DNA of 64,000 nucleotides from Sipunculus nudus (GCA_026874595.1 CM049313.1:22252008-22316007); one strand, 5' to 3'. Shown: positions 1 through 13,370, counted from the stretch's first letter. Notes: generated from the sequence alone by a model not told the origin. Numbers and translations: made by a program.

Positions 1-490
1 ATAAGATGAACCAGATTTTCATATGGCAATTTGTAACTAGTAATCTTTCAAATTCGGCACATTTCCATTCAGCCACCTTGCACAACCTGATTATTTTGTT
101 TGTCAGCTTCGGGTAAAGTGACAAGTGTTCGCAACAGCTTGAAGATAGACAGGCTAATACAAAGTTATAACCATTCTCACCCCGAATTTTCTACAGTTCA
201 TTAAAATGTACGCAGGGTAAGCTAGAAATCAACTCTTGCAAATAGGCTAGGTGAAAAGCGAGCTTTGATAGGACTTTAATTTGACCGTTCAGCGTTATTT
301 GTGACTTCACAAGTATACTGGCGCCGACAATGTAGAAAAAGAAGTTATGTACAGCATTAGTTCAACATTTCAGAAGCTATCACTAACCAATTAATATGCA
401 TTTTTGTTCCATTGGTTATATTGATATATGGCTAATGTTTCTAGGAAGTTTGTTGCCTTTCATTTTGCTTTCCTTTGTTTTGAAGGCAAA
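1..490. other. 5' flank of C1q gene copy 1, no feature recognised
   Basis: AT-rich sequence with no coding exon that I can support. The putative start codon of the C1q gene follows at 491, so promoter elements may lie here, but no clear core promoter motif stands out. Confidence 0.4.
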
Positions 491-625
491 ATGAATTTTG
501 GATTAATCGTCTTATATGCTGGTTTGTGCTTTTGTGAAAGCAACAGTTTGCAAGATAGGGAACACGAAACGAAGAAGGAATTGCAGGTAAATATTATTTC
601 CGTTTTTCTTTCAGTTTGATCACCC

Positions 626-679
<54 letters not shown>

Positions 680-2059
680 CTAACTAATCTCCTTTTAATT
701 ATTTGCAACATAAATTGTAGAATATTTTCGGCTTTATTCATTGGGGTAATTGATAAAAGTGACCGCCTGAATATTATTTGAAGAAAGAGTTAGCTTTGAA
801 AGATATATTAAATTAATCAATTTAAGATTATATGGATTTATTTAGATTAAGGATATCATATTAAACAGATATATATATAGAACCATTGTTATCTAAAATA
901 TTTATTGGAAGAAATCACACTTCATATACGTATATATATATATATGTGTGTGAACATATTAAATAGTATGCAATTCATTTATTATATAGTAAAATATTAT
1001 TCATTATTATTAATTTTATTTTTATTATTATAATCATTAAAATTGCCTCTATGATTTTATTTTAGAATCGGGCTCTCTCCGGCAAAAGTGAAGGTGGGGA
1101 TACAGTAAATATATTCAACAAAGCGTTATAACAGCAACAACTCGAGGTTTTGTCGCTAAACACGTGTAATATCTGTATGCAGAGGCTGAAGGATTAAAAT
1201 CACATATATTTTGATTGGAGCAGAATCAATAAAATACATTTATACTTATATCCGTGCAATCTGGTGGCCGTTTCCTCTACATAGCCCTTAATGTTTTCCC
1301 TAGACGTTTAAAATCATTCTATATCTATTTGTCCAACAAGGGTTGATATCTTAACTTAAGAAGCAATGAAGGGAACTTATATGACCCGTGTGAACAATTT
1401 GACGGGTACCCAAATTTGAAAAACTCTCATTTTTTTCTAGAAAAGTAAAAGCATTTAATGAAACGTTACACGTCATATATTAAGAAAATACTTGTGTTTT
1501 ATTTACGCTCATTCATATATACCGTAAATGCTGCTCTTATACCAATAAAATATACCGTAAAAGCTGCTCTTATACCAATAAAACTGCTTAAACGGTACTG
1601 AACAAATACAAGAATTATATTTGGCAAAAATGGAGTACAATAATAATACTTTTATTTTGTTTAACAGTCATTGCCTTCCATGTGTACTACAGTGGCCCTC
1701 AATTTGTCGGCCACAAGGGACACGCACATAGGGTTCCATACAACATCGTCACTTTGAACATTGGTGGTGGCTTCAACAAAGCTCTGCACGCATTTATAGC
1801 TCCACGCTCCGGTTTGTACATGTTGAATGTTGACGGCAAATCGGGTAACCCTGGAGCCGGGTGCATCTACCTACGTAAGAACGGCGTCTCAATTGATGGG
1901 GGACATACCTCAAGTCACTGGAGCACCATGGCCATCAGTAGACCCCTAATGCTCAAGAAAGGGGACTCAGTCTTTGTTGTGACATGTCCCCGTTGGACAT
2001 ACAGATTGACAGGAGACTGGGGTAACTCTTTTGCTGGCTTTCTTATCCGAGAAATGTAG
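491..2059 (+). CDS. Secreted C1q-domain protein, three exons, intact (copy 1)
   Basis: Predicted exons are 491-586, 1066-1093 and 1668-2059, joined in phases 0 and 1, giving about 171 aa. Exon 1 encodes a signal peptide (MNFGLIVLYAGLCFC) and a short charged linker, and ends CAG|GTAAAT. Exon 2 is only 28 nt, after a TTTTATTTTAG acceptor. Its donor GTGGGG is weak but lies at the same place as in the two other copies. Exon 3 encodes the whole C1q jelly-roll, with family landmarks HAFIAPRSGLYMLNV, GCIYLRKNG, LMLKKGDSVFVV and a C-terminal NSFAGFLI. There is no collagen stretch, so this is a short globular-head C1q protein. Such proteins are secreted, form trimers and often act as lectin-like recognition molecules in invertebrate immunity; that role is inferred from the family. 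I prefer the ATG at 491 to the in-frame ATG at 428 because it opens directly into the hydrophobic core. The gene model is inferred, with no transcript evidence. Confidence 0.82.
628..677. repeat. (TA)n microsatellite
   Basis: About 25 uninterrupted TA units inside intron 1 of the C1q gene. Confidence 0.97.
1518..1588. repeat. Tandem duplication, about 35-bp unit
   Basis: Two adjacent near-identical copies of a block containing ATACCGTAAA and GCTGCTCTTATACCAATAAA lie in intron 2 of C1q copy 1. Confidence 0.85.
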
Positions 2060-2167
2060 GGATACAAAGATCACAATCCCACTGAAATCTAATAATATCG
2101 ATACAAAGTCTTGTGTCTCTATATTTGATATTGTATGATTTGTAAAAGCAAGACATGTCAAGTCAAT

Positions 2168-2190
2168 AATAAATTTTGTGTCTGAATAAA
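2168..2190 (+). promoter_or_regulatory. Polyadenylation signals of C1q copy 1
   Basis: Two AATAAA hexamers, at 2168-2173 and 2185-2190, lie about 110-130 bases after the TAG stop at 2057-2059, a normal distance for a short 3' UTR. Confidence 0.55.
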
Positions 2191-2199
2191 TTCCATTTA

Positions 2200-2560
2200 C
2201 ATTTGATTAAACTGTTATGCTTCATTTTGTCAACAATGCGAATGAACTGTATATTTGAGGTTTTCCTGAGAAGGAGGTGTATATTGCGTGAGCGTTTATT
2301 TGACCATAAAAAATAGTAAACACAAAAACCGGTTATGTGTGGAAATTTCCTCTTTTCTTCACTGGACTTCTCATCTAACCTGATATGTAGATTAATATGT
2401 AATTGCAACATATACGCCAGGTCTAATGAGATTTTTGCTCCGTTACTTGTCAGGAATACACTTGTATTGCTCAAGACTGTTTAAAGAGCAATCTACAGCG
2501 ATGTAGAGGGTTCATATTATTTATGTTACCGTTGCAATTGAGCAGCTTTGTTTGCACACA
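2200..2560. other. Intergenic, nothing recognised
   Basis: AT-rich spacer between the C1q 3' end and a minisatellite. No coding or RNA signal seen. Confidence 0.4.
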
Positions 2561-2564
2561 TGAA

Positions 2565-2835
2565 GAAACATTTCAGCAGCTCATCAGAATCTGAGCAGCA
2601 TACTCTTTTGGAACAGAGCAGTATGCTCTATTGGACCATTCCTGTATACTATATTGGAACAGACCAGTATGCTCTATTGTTGCAAACCTGTTTGCTCATC
2701 TTCAGCAGACCAGCATGCTCCATTTTAGCAGAGCTGTATCCTGTATTGGGGCAAAACAGGATGCTCTGTTAGAGCAATATGCCGAAGCAGATCATTATGC
2801 TCTTCTGGAGCAGACAGCTACTCTTGGGAAGTTGC
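2565..2835. repeat. Degenerate minisatellite, about 30-bp unit
   Basis: A motif of the form GAGCAGTATGCTCTATTGGA recurs about eight times with substitutions and small indels. Short reading frames across it are products of the repeat. Confidence 0.7.
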
Positions 2836-2839
2836 AACT

Positions 2840-3790
2840 TCATAGTATTTTATTTTGCGGAGTCAGATTGCTTCTCATATATATTATTACAAGTGCCATG
2901 TCTTGAAAAAGAAGAAAAAACACAGTTTTTTCAATATACGTAAAATAACCCTTTATTTCTCAATCTATTTTATCTATTTTACCACAGAAATCATCTCCGG
3001 TCTTTTCTATTTATGGTGAACACCGAAAACCGAAAAACAAACGAACAAACAAGCAAAATGAATGAAAGGGTGTACACAATTTGCTTTTAATTAACCAGTA
3101 ATACGTTATGGTTTTTCAAACAAAGCTCATGATATGACAATGGACAAACAAATTTCCTGGACACATATCCGAAACCTGTACAGTATTGAAGTGTTAAAAA
3201 TACAGATAATGCTAATGAACTGGAATGTGTTACGTTACTTAAAAATGCTTCTGGTTTAAACAATATGAAATATGTTTTAAATTTGATGTGGATTGATAGT
3301 AAATTACAAAAATAGCCTGTAAATATCATTTTTGTATGTGCGAAAGAACAACTTGCCCTGACTTGAAATAATGAATAGATAACAGAAGCATACAAAAAAC
3401 TTAATCATCCCATCTCTGTCAGCCTATTCCTCTATACAGGACAGCAAGCAAAGCAACCAACCCAATTATCAGTAATTTTATGAGTGCTTTTCAAAAACAC
3501 CCTAAATGGAGGAACTGATACAAGGTAGCAAACTTGCATCACCTTTGGAGTTATAGTATTTCTAAGCTCACACTAGCCGTGCATGCGAGTAGTTTGAACT
3601 TATATAATTTATACTAATTATGTCAGATTGATGTAATTGTTTTAACAAGCAGGTGGATGAAACTGATTGATAATAAAAATAATAATACTGCTATCATGCA
3701 TCTTAATCATCATATTTAATAAATAAATATTATCTGGCTAGCTTACACAAAACTTTGGCAGTCTGGTTACTTTCAGCTTTATTCAAATGA
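2840..3790. other. Intergenic, nothing recognised
   Basis: Low-complexity AT-rich DNA. The frame open at 3087-3395 on the minus strand has no recognisable domain and looks like chance. Confidence 0.4.
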
Positions 3791-3796
3791 TTAAGC

Positions 3797-4680
3797 AAGT
3801 GTTGCTTGTGGTACTCTCTAAGGGAACAGTTTGATAGAGTAGCTGTTGTGCTTGCGTGTTGCTTGTGCTACTCTCTAAGGGAATAGTTTAATAGAGTGGC
3901 AGCTGTGCAGGTTGTTTTTTTTTTTAGCTACTCTCTATGAAAATAGTTTGATGGAGTGGATGTTGTGCTTGTGTGTTGCATGTGCTGCCCTCCACGGGAA
4001 TAGTTTGATAGAGTGGCTGTTATGCTGGTGTGTTGCTTGTGCTGCCCTCCATGGGAATAGTTTGATAGAGTTGCTGTTGTACTTGTATATTGCTTGTACA
4101 GCCCTCCACGGGAATAGTTTGATAGAGTGGCTGTTGTACTAGTGTATTACTTGTACTGCCCTTCACGGGAATAGTTTGATAGTGTGGCTAATGTGTTAGT
4201 GTATTGCTTGTGCTGCCCTCTACGGGAATAGTTTGATAGAGTCGCTGCTGAGCTAGTGTATTGTTTGTGCTGCCCTTTACGGGAATAGTTTGATAGAGTT
4301 GCTGCTGTGCTAGTGTATTGCTTGTGCTACCCTCTACGGGAATAATTTGATAGAGTTGCTGTTGTGCAGGTGTGTTGCTTGTGCTACTCTTTAAGGGAAT
4401 AGTTTGATAGAGTGGCTGCTATGCTAGTGTGTTGCTTGTGCTAGCCTTTATGGGAATAGTTTGATACAGTTGCTGTTTTGCCGATTTGTTCCTTGTGCTA
4501 CCCTCTATCGGAATTATTTGATAGAGTTGCTGTCGGGACGGTTGTTTTGCTTGTACTACCCTTTATGGGAATAGTTTGATAGAGTGGCTGTTGGGCGGAT
4601 TGTGGTGGCCTCTATGGAACTTTTGATAGACTGGTTGTTGTGCTGGTTGTGCTGGTTGTGTTGCTTGTCCTGCCATATCT
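3797..4680. repeat. 57-bp minisatellite, about 14 copies
   Basis: The unit contains GGGAATAGTTTGATAGAGT followed by TGTGTTGCTTGTGCTGCCCTC. Adjacent complete units measure 57 bp, i.e. 19 codons, so a frame at 3912-4142 shows a 19-residue periodic peptide. Outer copies are more diverged and vary in length. No sign that it is translated. Confidence 0.92.
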
Positions 4681-4689
4681 AAGTTACTG

Positions 4690-5770
4690 ATTTAATGATA
4701 ACAGAGCTAGAGTCCTGTGCTGATTGTGTTGCTTCTGTTGCCTCTTTGGGAAATAGTCTGGGAGGTTGGGCTGGTTCAACTGTTCCTATGTTAAGGGATG
4801 TTAATTTAATTTTTTGTATGCATTCCAGCTTCACCGATTAGTTAGTTTGTCAATGCATTACTTATACCCTTTTCCATGGTCAAGAGCTCATGCCAATCTG
4901 GTTCAATAAGAACTAAAGACAGAACACATGTTTGAGTCTAATCTAACACTGCTCCAGCAAATAAAAACAATATTATTTTAAAGCACAGTGCCTATTGCGG
5001 AAGACAAACATAGACATCCAGTTGTTTGGTGTGGTAGTGCCCCCTGCCTGGATTAAGAACCAGCAAACACATCCTACTTCTCATAGGTCTCTTATGAGCT
5101 GACCGTATGGTACTGAATGGGAGTCCGCCTATTAGAAAATAAGATCGCCACAGTCTTAAATTGTTTTAACTAAGGTCAGTAGATTAGCTTTCATCCATAT
5201 TGGCTTAAATTATTTAATTTCCTAAAGAAAATTTCAATTATTTAATTTCCTAAAGAAAATTTCAATATGTCTGGGCGCATCTCTTCGTCTGTAAATGGCT
5301 GTGATTTTCAGCATTGGTAGCTAAACTTTTTTACAACCCCCATATGGGTGAAATTGTTAGGAAAATCTGATACATGAACAATGAATTTGTTAGAACCTGT
5401 ACTTGCAGATATAACCCAAATCCACTTGTTTTTTGCTTTGAATTAGGAAAGCAAAGTTAGGATTGTCACAATTGTCACAAAATGGATCATGTCATTATGT
5501 TGTATTTTCTTTTTTTTTACTGGTTAGCTGGACCGGTTAGGCTGTACATTTGTATTTGTTCAGCGAGAATCAGCGGTCAGATTATTCTGTTGTTAGCAAT
5601 GGCTGTATACAAAGAGGGGTTACAGAGTGCGCTGCAGGTCCAGTTATTATTGTAGTGCTCGCCGTGGGTTTAGCGTGTTTGTTTCCGGTCTATTAAATTG
5701 TCAGCGTGCTCATACATATAGATTGGTCATAGCATAAAAAGCATGCCAAGCTTTGTATTAGTCTTATAAA
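4690..5770. other. Intergenic, short local duplication only
   Basis: No gene seen. A 29-bp block (TTTAATTTCCTAAAGAAAAT and neighbours) is duplicated head to tail at about 5208-5266. Confidence 0.45.
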
Positions 5771-5869
5771 TATAAATGAGCCTCCAGAGTAGAAAGGTAT
5801 TTACAGAAGTGCATACGCAGTATTCGAACACAGTCTGTGGAGCCTGCAGAGTCCAGAAAAGCCGACTCC

Positions 5870-6320
5870 CAGTGTCAAGAGAGGTGCTGCTACCCAGTGA
5901 CCAGAGAGGGCAGCGACCCAGTATACAGAGAGGTATCCAGAGAGGTGCTGCTTTGCCGTGACCAGAGAGGTGTCCATATTGGTGCTACCGCCCAGTGACC
6001 AGAGGGGTGCTGCGAGAAATGATACCGCCGTGTGTCAACATAGGTGCTGCCTTGCAGTGAACAGAGAGGTGTCCAGAGAGTTGCTGCCGCCAAGTGACCA
6101 GAGAGGTCCTGAGTGAGGTGCTACCAGCGAGTGTCCACTGAGGTGATGTCAGCGGGTGTCCAGTGAGATAATGCGAGCATGTCCAGTACCGGTAGTCCAG
6201 TGAGGTGCTGCCAGTGGTTGTTCAGTGCGATGCTGCCTGCGGGTGACCAGTGAGGTTCTTCCAGTTGGTGTTAATAAAAGTGTAGTGAGGTGCCGCAAAC
6301 CGGAGTCCAGAGAGGTGCCG
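5870..6320. repeat. Irregular GC-richer minisatellite
   Basis: Variants of CCAGTGACCAGAGAGGTGCTGC recur roughly every 30-40 bases, degenerating towards the right. Short frames on both strands here are repeat products. Confidence 0.75.
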
Positions 6321-6329
6321 TCTTACGGG

Positions 6330-7800
6330 GTCTAGTCCCTCAGGAGGACTAGAGACTGTTTAACCGGACTGTTGTCTTACTTAAGTTTTTATGTCTTGTA
6401 TTTACCGTCGTATCCAGTGAGGCGTAACAGACTGAGAACCCTATCTAGTAGGTGATTTTTAATTCTGCCCATTTTTTATTCTTTTACTATATACTCTTGT
6501 TGGTTTGCCACTGACCTGTGTTTTGTTGTGTGCCTGAGTGGTGATATCTTAAGTGCGCCATAAAACACACACACACAATCTCCACGTTAAACCACAGGCA
6601 ACCCGGTCCGTCACTTGATAACGGCAACCTTTCCCCAAGTGCACCAGAAAGGGGCAACTTTAATCGGGTGACAGCCATGTTTATGCAATTCACAACAATT
6701 TCGAGAAAATGTGTGGAGGTTTTAATGAATTTGTTAACAGAATTAATTAGGAGGACGATGCTGTTAGAGAGGAGTAAAGTCCTAGTACGAAATGCTACGA
6801 CAGAGACACGATGCCAGCACAATATGACAAAGCGATTTTTAAGAAAGTTCACGACTTCACTACGAGGTCCGAGAAACTGATTCGATATCATCACGATTTT
6901 CCACGAGTGGCTTACGGGTTTTAGACAACGCCCCTTAATACTCAATTCTGCTACCCATGGCCACAAAGGCACATTTGTATCATATTGCAGTTTGGCCCAC
7001 AAACGTAGATCTTTGTGACCAATTTCAGTGATAGCCGAATTGATACAGTGCTGACAAAGGCGTCTGGTAATATTTTGGAGATTATTTTTAAATTTGAACA
7101 AATGATTTACTTATTTCCTCAAGAGTGGCGCAAAACTCTCGTAAATGCACCCGAGGAACCAAGTATAAGAATATACGTTGTTAATAATATGTCATTGATG
7201 AAATATTTTGTTTTCCTTCTTATATTATCGCAATCTAATAGTACATGAAACATGAATTGCATTGAAGGCATTACACAAACTGAATCATCTATTTTCTCTG
7301 GTTAGTAGATTATCAAAGTCGTATAAGTAAACCCTATATCAGCTAATATCATTCCTTTTAATTGTGTGTCCTGGTTTTACTGGGTCTCCTTGTAATCATC
7401 TTTTCGAAGTTATACAATCTGATGCTTTGAGAAAAAAATAAGATCACTCAACATTCGATTAATACACCATTTAAACTCTCAGGTTACACAAAAATGTAGG
7501 TGTTAAGGTTCAAAATTCGTCCGAATGCACATTCACGTTATATAACCGAAGGCCCCTGAAAATAGAACGCTCTGTTCATTAAAAGATACGCAAGAAGGAA
7601 TCAAGAACCTCTCGACCATATCAAGGTTTATTTGAACAAAACTTATTAAGTTTTAACTGTATCCATGAGTTAGCATGTCTATTACATTTTAAGGGATGGC
7701 AAAAATCTGTAGCCCTTTGGTATGCATATTAACTGATAGCATTAATTTAAGAATATTAATTAACCATTATATGATTTAAATGATCTGCTCTTTCTAACAT
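6330..7800. other. Intergenic, one unexplained 204-codon open frame
   Basis: The minus strand is open for 204 codons at 6487-7101. The predicted peptide shows no domain I recognise, part of it reads through a CA-rich tract, and there are no clear splice sites or partner exons. I regard it as unproven and do not call a gene. Confidence 0.35.
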
Positions 7801-7814
7801 TTATTTTCTTGAAT

Positions 7815-9973
7815 TCATATTTCCCTTATCAGGTACCCTGTAAAGGAATTTCTAGAGTGACCGTTAAGTGTATGGGTAACACCGATGCACATCAAACCAT
7901 AACGGCGTCTCCTTTGTTAAGTAGAAGAGGTCTGCTCATAGACATTGTGTTATAGTAACCTCTAGTATAACCCCCATCGACAAAATATTTGTTTTTCCAC
8001 AGTTCAATGCATCCGAGACCAGAGTGTCCGGAAAGCCCGTCAACAATGAACATATAAAGACCAGCCCGTGGGGCAATAAAAGCATGCAAGACTATGTTGT
8101 AGCCATTACCATAATTCATATTCAAGTGGCTGTACGGAATTCGACGGCGGTGGTTATGGCTGGCAACAAGCTCAAGGCCCCTGTAGTCCACGTGGAATAC
8201 GATAACTAAAAAACCAGATATTGTATCTTTCATCCATCTTCAAGAATAGAGAACAGGTTAAAATGATGATTCTTATGAAAAACGGAATGGAATTATATTG
8301 ATAACCACATTGCTGCATTAATTATTCGAAATTAAGACATGGGGAATGTTATTTTGCATGAATGAATTTCAAATTATAGAATAAATATAAATTGGAAAGT
8401 TAGATTTACATAGATGATAGAGATGTCGTTCCTTTACGTATAACATGCAAGGTTGTCGGTAAACAAAGTTAATGTTCAAATTGCTTACACGACTTAACTT
8501 TTTTGCAGATGTCTTGACTAACTAGCCATTAACACAACAGAGTAGATTCACCAAGTAAAGCAAAGATGTAGCGACGTGTTTACTGAGTCAACCCACCTCA
8601 AATGTTCATTAATAGAATAAGAGTCCATGAAAGTATAATTATGTTTAATGGGTGGTGATTAGGGCATTATGTTTTATATCATCTATTACAACAATGTTAT
8701 CCATTAAATCTTATTTCACCGACGAACAGCATCCCGCTTCCTTAACTCTGGACATATTTCAATAAGGTTAACTCAAGACAAACTAATATTAAACACAATG
8801 GGTTTTCAAACCAGCACTCCCTGTGTACATTTGCATTTTTCAGATGACTCAATCCATCAACTATCCGAAAAAAAGAACTGACCACCACCCCCCCCCCCCC
8901 TTAATTTATTAAACACGACGAGTGGCGAGCTGTGTATTTAAGAAAAATGTGAACAACTGCATAAACTATCGAAATACCCAAAAATGTTCTTACCTCCATG
9001 AAGTCCTCGTGCTTCCAGATTCTAAATATTATAATAAAACACATAAGTAACACTGAGGCTGTCATATATTTGTGGTTAATAAATAATGCAAATAATGCAT
9101 ATAATCTTGGTTTCAAAACAACTATTATTTAGTTCAATATCCATCAAATATTTCAGAAAAATCATGTATTGATGAAAATAAAATATTGTTATTTAATATC
9201 TCTCATATCATAGCCCAATCCTTCCTTTTTAAAGAACTGTTATAAAACCATACTTTCTAGATAAAGAAGAAAACGTATAATATATTTGTTAATTCTAGAT
9301 ATGTAATAAATATGCTCAATCGACGTATATATCAATATCAACAGATAGATCTTCCGTAGAGTACATTACACTTAAAATTATAAGCATACTAATTCTCACG
9401 ACGACACTGTACCATATTTTACTGAGAGTCTAGGATCTCTTAAAAGAGGTGCTGGGAGGTTTATAAATATATACGATGAATATATCAATAAACGTTATTG
9501 CTTGTTTATTGATGAAAGGTTAAGGTTGATAATAACACCAAATGTAATTGGATTGAGTTAAGATGGGTAATAACCTTGATTAAGTCTATCTCTTATTGAT
9601 CATCATCATTTGTGATGGACTTCTTCTTATATAACCAGAAGCACTGATCATGACAGTCCATACATATAAGTAATAATGATCTGTGGAAATGCAATCTTTT
9701 TCTCCGCGGTCACATAGCGTTCTATGTTTTACAACCGTGAGTGATATATTCTGGTATTTTTATATCTGAGTCACGGCTGACGGTTTCGCGACTTTTTTTT
9801 CAGTTATTTCTTTTGTTAAGCCGAGAAACTGACAAACTAAAAAATAATGAATAACTAGATTTATATAATAATATTAAAGACGCCCATACTTTTTTTCCTC
9901 CTTCATCAGAACGAAGGGTGCCACTGACGCTGCCGCACAGCAGAGCAAGTATCAGGATCCGGCAATACTTCAT
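7815..9973 (-). pseudogene. C1q-domain gene copy 2, frameshifted near its 3' end
   Basis: All three exons are recognisable on the minus strand: exon 1 at 9973-9890 (signal peptide MKYCRILILALLCGSVSG plus a charged tail, donor AAA|GTATGG), exon 2 at 9021-8994 (28 nt, TTAG acceptor, donor G|GTAAGA) and exon 3 at 8205-7815. Phases are 0 and 1, as in copy 1. Exon 3 keeps LHAFIAPRAGLYMFIVDG, GCIELWKN and RPLLLNKGDAV, then meets a stop near 7892. The remaining sequence, including NSFTGYLIREI, continues in another frame. Exon 3 is 391 nt here and 392 nt in copy 1, consistent with a one-base deletion. Signal peptide and splice sites are otherwise good, so this is either a young pseudogene, an allele, or a sequencing error. 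Confidence 0.78.
8884..8900. repeat. Poly-C run
   Basis: Homopolymer-rich C tract inside intron 2 of C1q copy 2. A likely place for sequencing length error. Confidence 0.9.
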
Positions 9974-9974
9974 C

Positions 9975-10271
9975 TTCCCTGAAACATGAACATATTAACA
10001 CACACTCACAACCCACACGCACACGTATGTGGGTGAGTTGGTGTTATAATAAATTGAGAATAAACCTATTTACCGCATGTAAGGATATCTCTGCCTTGTA
10101 ATATAACGTTATATAAAAATATACGTGACTCGAAAAATGAAAGTCCATATTAAAGATGAAGGTTTACGTTTGTGTCTGTGTTTTACAATACTACAACATT
10201 TTATTGGCCAGTGAACCACTTTTCTGTGTATACCCTTTCCATCTATAAAACAATGAACCAGCATGGCTATT

Positions 10272-10322
<51 letters not shown>

Positions 10323-13300
10323 GAGAGAATAGAAGAGAGAAATATAAATGTATGAAGAGCCATTCTGGTTCATTGTATTAAATTGATTAAATAATAAGCT
10401 TAGATACTGTTCATTTTTGGAATATTATACACGGTTATTATTTCAGGGAGAAAGCTTGCATTAGTAACAATTGTAGCAGGGAGTTAGAATTGCAAAACTA
10501 TTGTTGCTTGTTGTGATACACACTTTAAAAATCAATAAAGGGAAAAGTAAGTAAAGACAGTGTTCTTAAACTTTAGCCAGACCTTTATTTCTAACTCTGT
10601 TATTACATTTTATTTCAGAATCTAAAAGTAACGATACTTTTTCATTGGTTTGTGGCTGTAGCACAACTTATCAGCTGTGAATCACATTTTTTTCATGATT
10701 ATAAAGAAATTTTAAATTGTATTGTTTCCCGCCATTCTGGTCACAGAATACGTGTATTTTTTAAACCGTAGAATGATCATTGGCTGAACGCGTCTGTACA
10801 CTAAGTATTTTTGCATACATTTTTATATTTTACATCAAAACCCTTTAAAGCAAACCTTAATTAAGAAAGATCTTCAATCTGACACATTTTTGTTTAAGTA
10901 ATTGTATTATAAAGGCACTTGCTAAACGATTAGAGAATGTCTGACATATATGACCATACTAAACTAAAACCATAACTGCATGAACTCAACTCGTCCGCTT
11001 CACCGACACTGGCTGAACTTTCGACCCTCCAGTAGATACAATTCAAACGTAAACGTTTGCGAACAGGGCCTGGAAGCTACTTATAGATATGTATACGTAC
11101 CATCAGTCACGCGGAAGCTTCATTATTATTGGTTGATACTGAGATGATTATGAATTCTGATATATCCAAAAATAGACCAATATATCGTTTGCTGGCATTT
11201 TTAGAAGTTATATTGCACATGACATATGGCTCAAACGTCCATAGCAGGGATACGTATGCTGCACCATCGGGATGTTTGGAGGAGTTTTTAAAGCTCCTTT
11301 GCTTATCGGAGATGTTACATTCGACTGAATCAGTTAACATAGCAGGGGGCATACCACTGCATATACTATTTATATGCTATCCATGATTTAAAGTATTTAA
11401 ACATTGAATCAGATAATGTTTTAATACTTATATAAATTGATAATAATAATCTTCTTTGGTCAGTGACACGTGTTTTAACGGGTAATGAAACGATTTAAAA
11501 GAGTGTATCAATTCAGACTTTCATAAATTGAACATCACACGAAACCTATTGTCAATTTTTTAAGAGCATATAATGGTAAAGGTCGAAAGGTATGGCTATT
11601 CTTGACAATTTGAAGAACAGATCTGGCTTACACAAGATGTTATTTAGAAAGTGTAGCCAAGGGAAAATAATATAAGAAGTCAAAAGTGCAAGCATAAAAA
11701 ATTAAATGCTCAGAAATACACATACACCTAGTAAATATTCATTACGCCAACTACATGCAGTATCTTCTTACATTAATTTAAATATATGATAAACAATTAT
11801 TGTCATGTCGCTCGTATAGGCTTCAAATATAATAATACCCGGTATTGAATTTTATAGCGGTTTCAAAATCGATATCCTTTTCGTGTCACAGATGATGCTT
11901 CATGTCATACGTGGTATCAACTAGATTGACAATAAAGAGGAAGCTAAAACGTTTATGAATATTTATATTGCATGACAGCATAACAGTAATTTTTTCGGGA
12001 CACCTGGGAGGTTTGTTTTTACCAGAAATGCATTGTCAGCTTCATAAATTCACAGTAACTGACGCAAAATGACTGTCCAACAGGAGATGACATGGCATCT
12101 TTATCACAAGGTCTAATGCCTGGAAAAAGGCTGCATAGTCATTAAGGTGAACTATTTTAATTGATTATTCTTTGATTTGCCTGACTGTTAGAAGTAATGT
12201 TATGTCAGGTCATTTTCTGGATGTGTAATTTATGCTTGATACTTCTACGGTCGTCGTAACTGTAGCACTGTTCCGGAAGCGTGCATTGCCGAGCCATGGT
12301 CAACCGATTGTCATGTTTCATTGAGATTGGGGTTTTGGTCGGGTATATTATTCAGTGCCCGAAACACATTTAGCTTTATGTAAACCTGAAAGTTGTACTT
12401 AACAGATGGTGCTTTAAATCATCTCGACGAAACGTCATTATAGTGTGGGGGCATATGTCACCGAGTAAATTTTCGCTGTAAAAAGCGGAGACCCCACATT
12501 TTTGTGATCCTAAGACCTTAACCTTTACAAAAAAATATGGTGCCAATTTTTCTATGGTGGTTTTGTTATTTTTTTCAGGTAAAATTTGATTTGAGAGCAA
12601 AAAATGAGGGCCAATATATATAAATATTTACTACAGAGGGATATTTTGCAACAAAAACCTCAGAATAATTAGTAAGATATATTACATCACAATAACTTAA
12701 ACTAGACACACAACTACTGCATTAAGACATTTATTCCATGATTACAGTGCACCCGTAGAGCGCATACCTCCGCCAACACATGGATCCGCATCAAGATCCC
12801 CCAGACTATAGCTATGAAAAATTAATCAGCTGTTGTATGTCCACCGGTATATTGTTCTACTAAATGTCATTGATAAGTTCAATTTAAAAACCATATAGAA
12901 ACAACAAGTGCCCTGGGGTAGTTTGTGCAATGTACATATGGCGGACCACTTGCTGATTTCAGGCAAGCTGTATCGTACACAGTATGGCCCCTCTTTCCTT
13001 TGTTTTAACCAGTGACTGAATATTTGCTTCATTTATACATAACATATGAAAATGGCCCTGTTAATCTTCCATTTAATATGATTTTGCTATTGCGCCATCC
13101 TATTGTTCGATTATTACATCACAAACATCACTATCCGCTCGCTGATAGTGAAGGTATAGAAACCCGTCTCTTACGCTTAGTTTAATCAAAGTATCAAAAG
13201 GTTCCTAAGCAATTTAAGGAGTATTTTTATGTTTTGGTCATGATCCAAGAAATAATTTATAAAAGATTTAGGCGGATGACTATTTTTATACTTATTTTGT

Positions 13301-13370
13301 AAAGAATAAACAACAGACAAAAGGGACAGCTTTGACTGGATTTAGTGCCAGATAATGATAAAAGTAATAA
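9975..13370. other. Intergenic, microsatellite only
   Basis: AT-rich DNA upstream of C1q copy 2. Apart from a (TA)n tract at 10277-10320 I see no exon, RNA gene or element. Overlapping frames on both strands at 11107-11386 and a frame at 12376-12600 have no recognisable content. Confidence 0.4.
10277..10320. repeat. (TA)n microsatellite
   Basis: About 22 TA units in intergenic DNA. Confidence 0.97.

Noticed and set aside
460-741. 93-codon minus-strand frame across the first (TA)n tract
   Set aside because: It owes its length to the microsatellite (YIYIYI...) and is antisense to C1q exon 1.
3912-4142. Membrane protein with 19-residue repeats
   Set aside because: It is a translation of the 57-bp minisatellite; neighbouring units carry stops.
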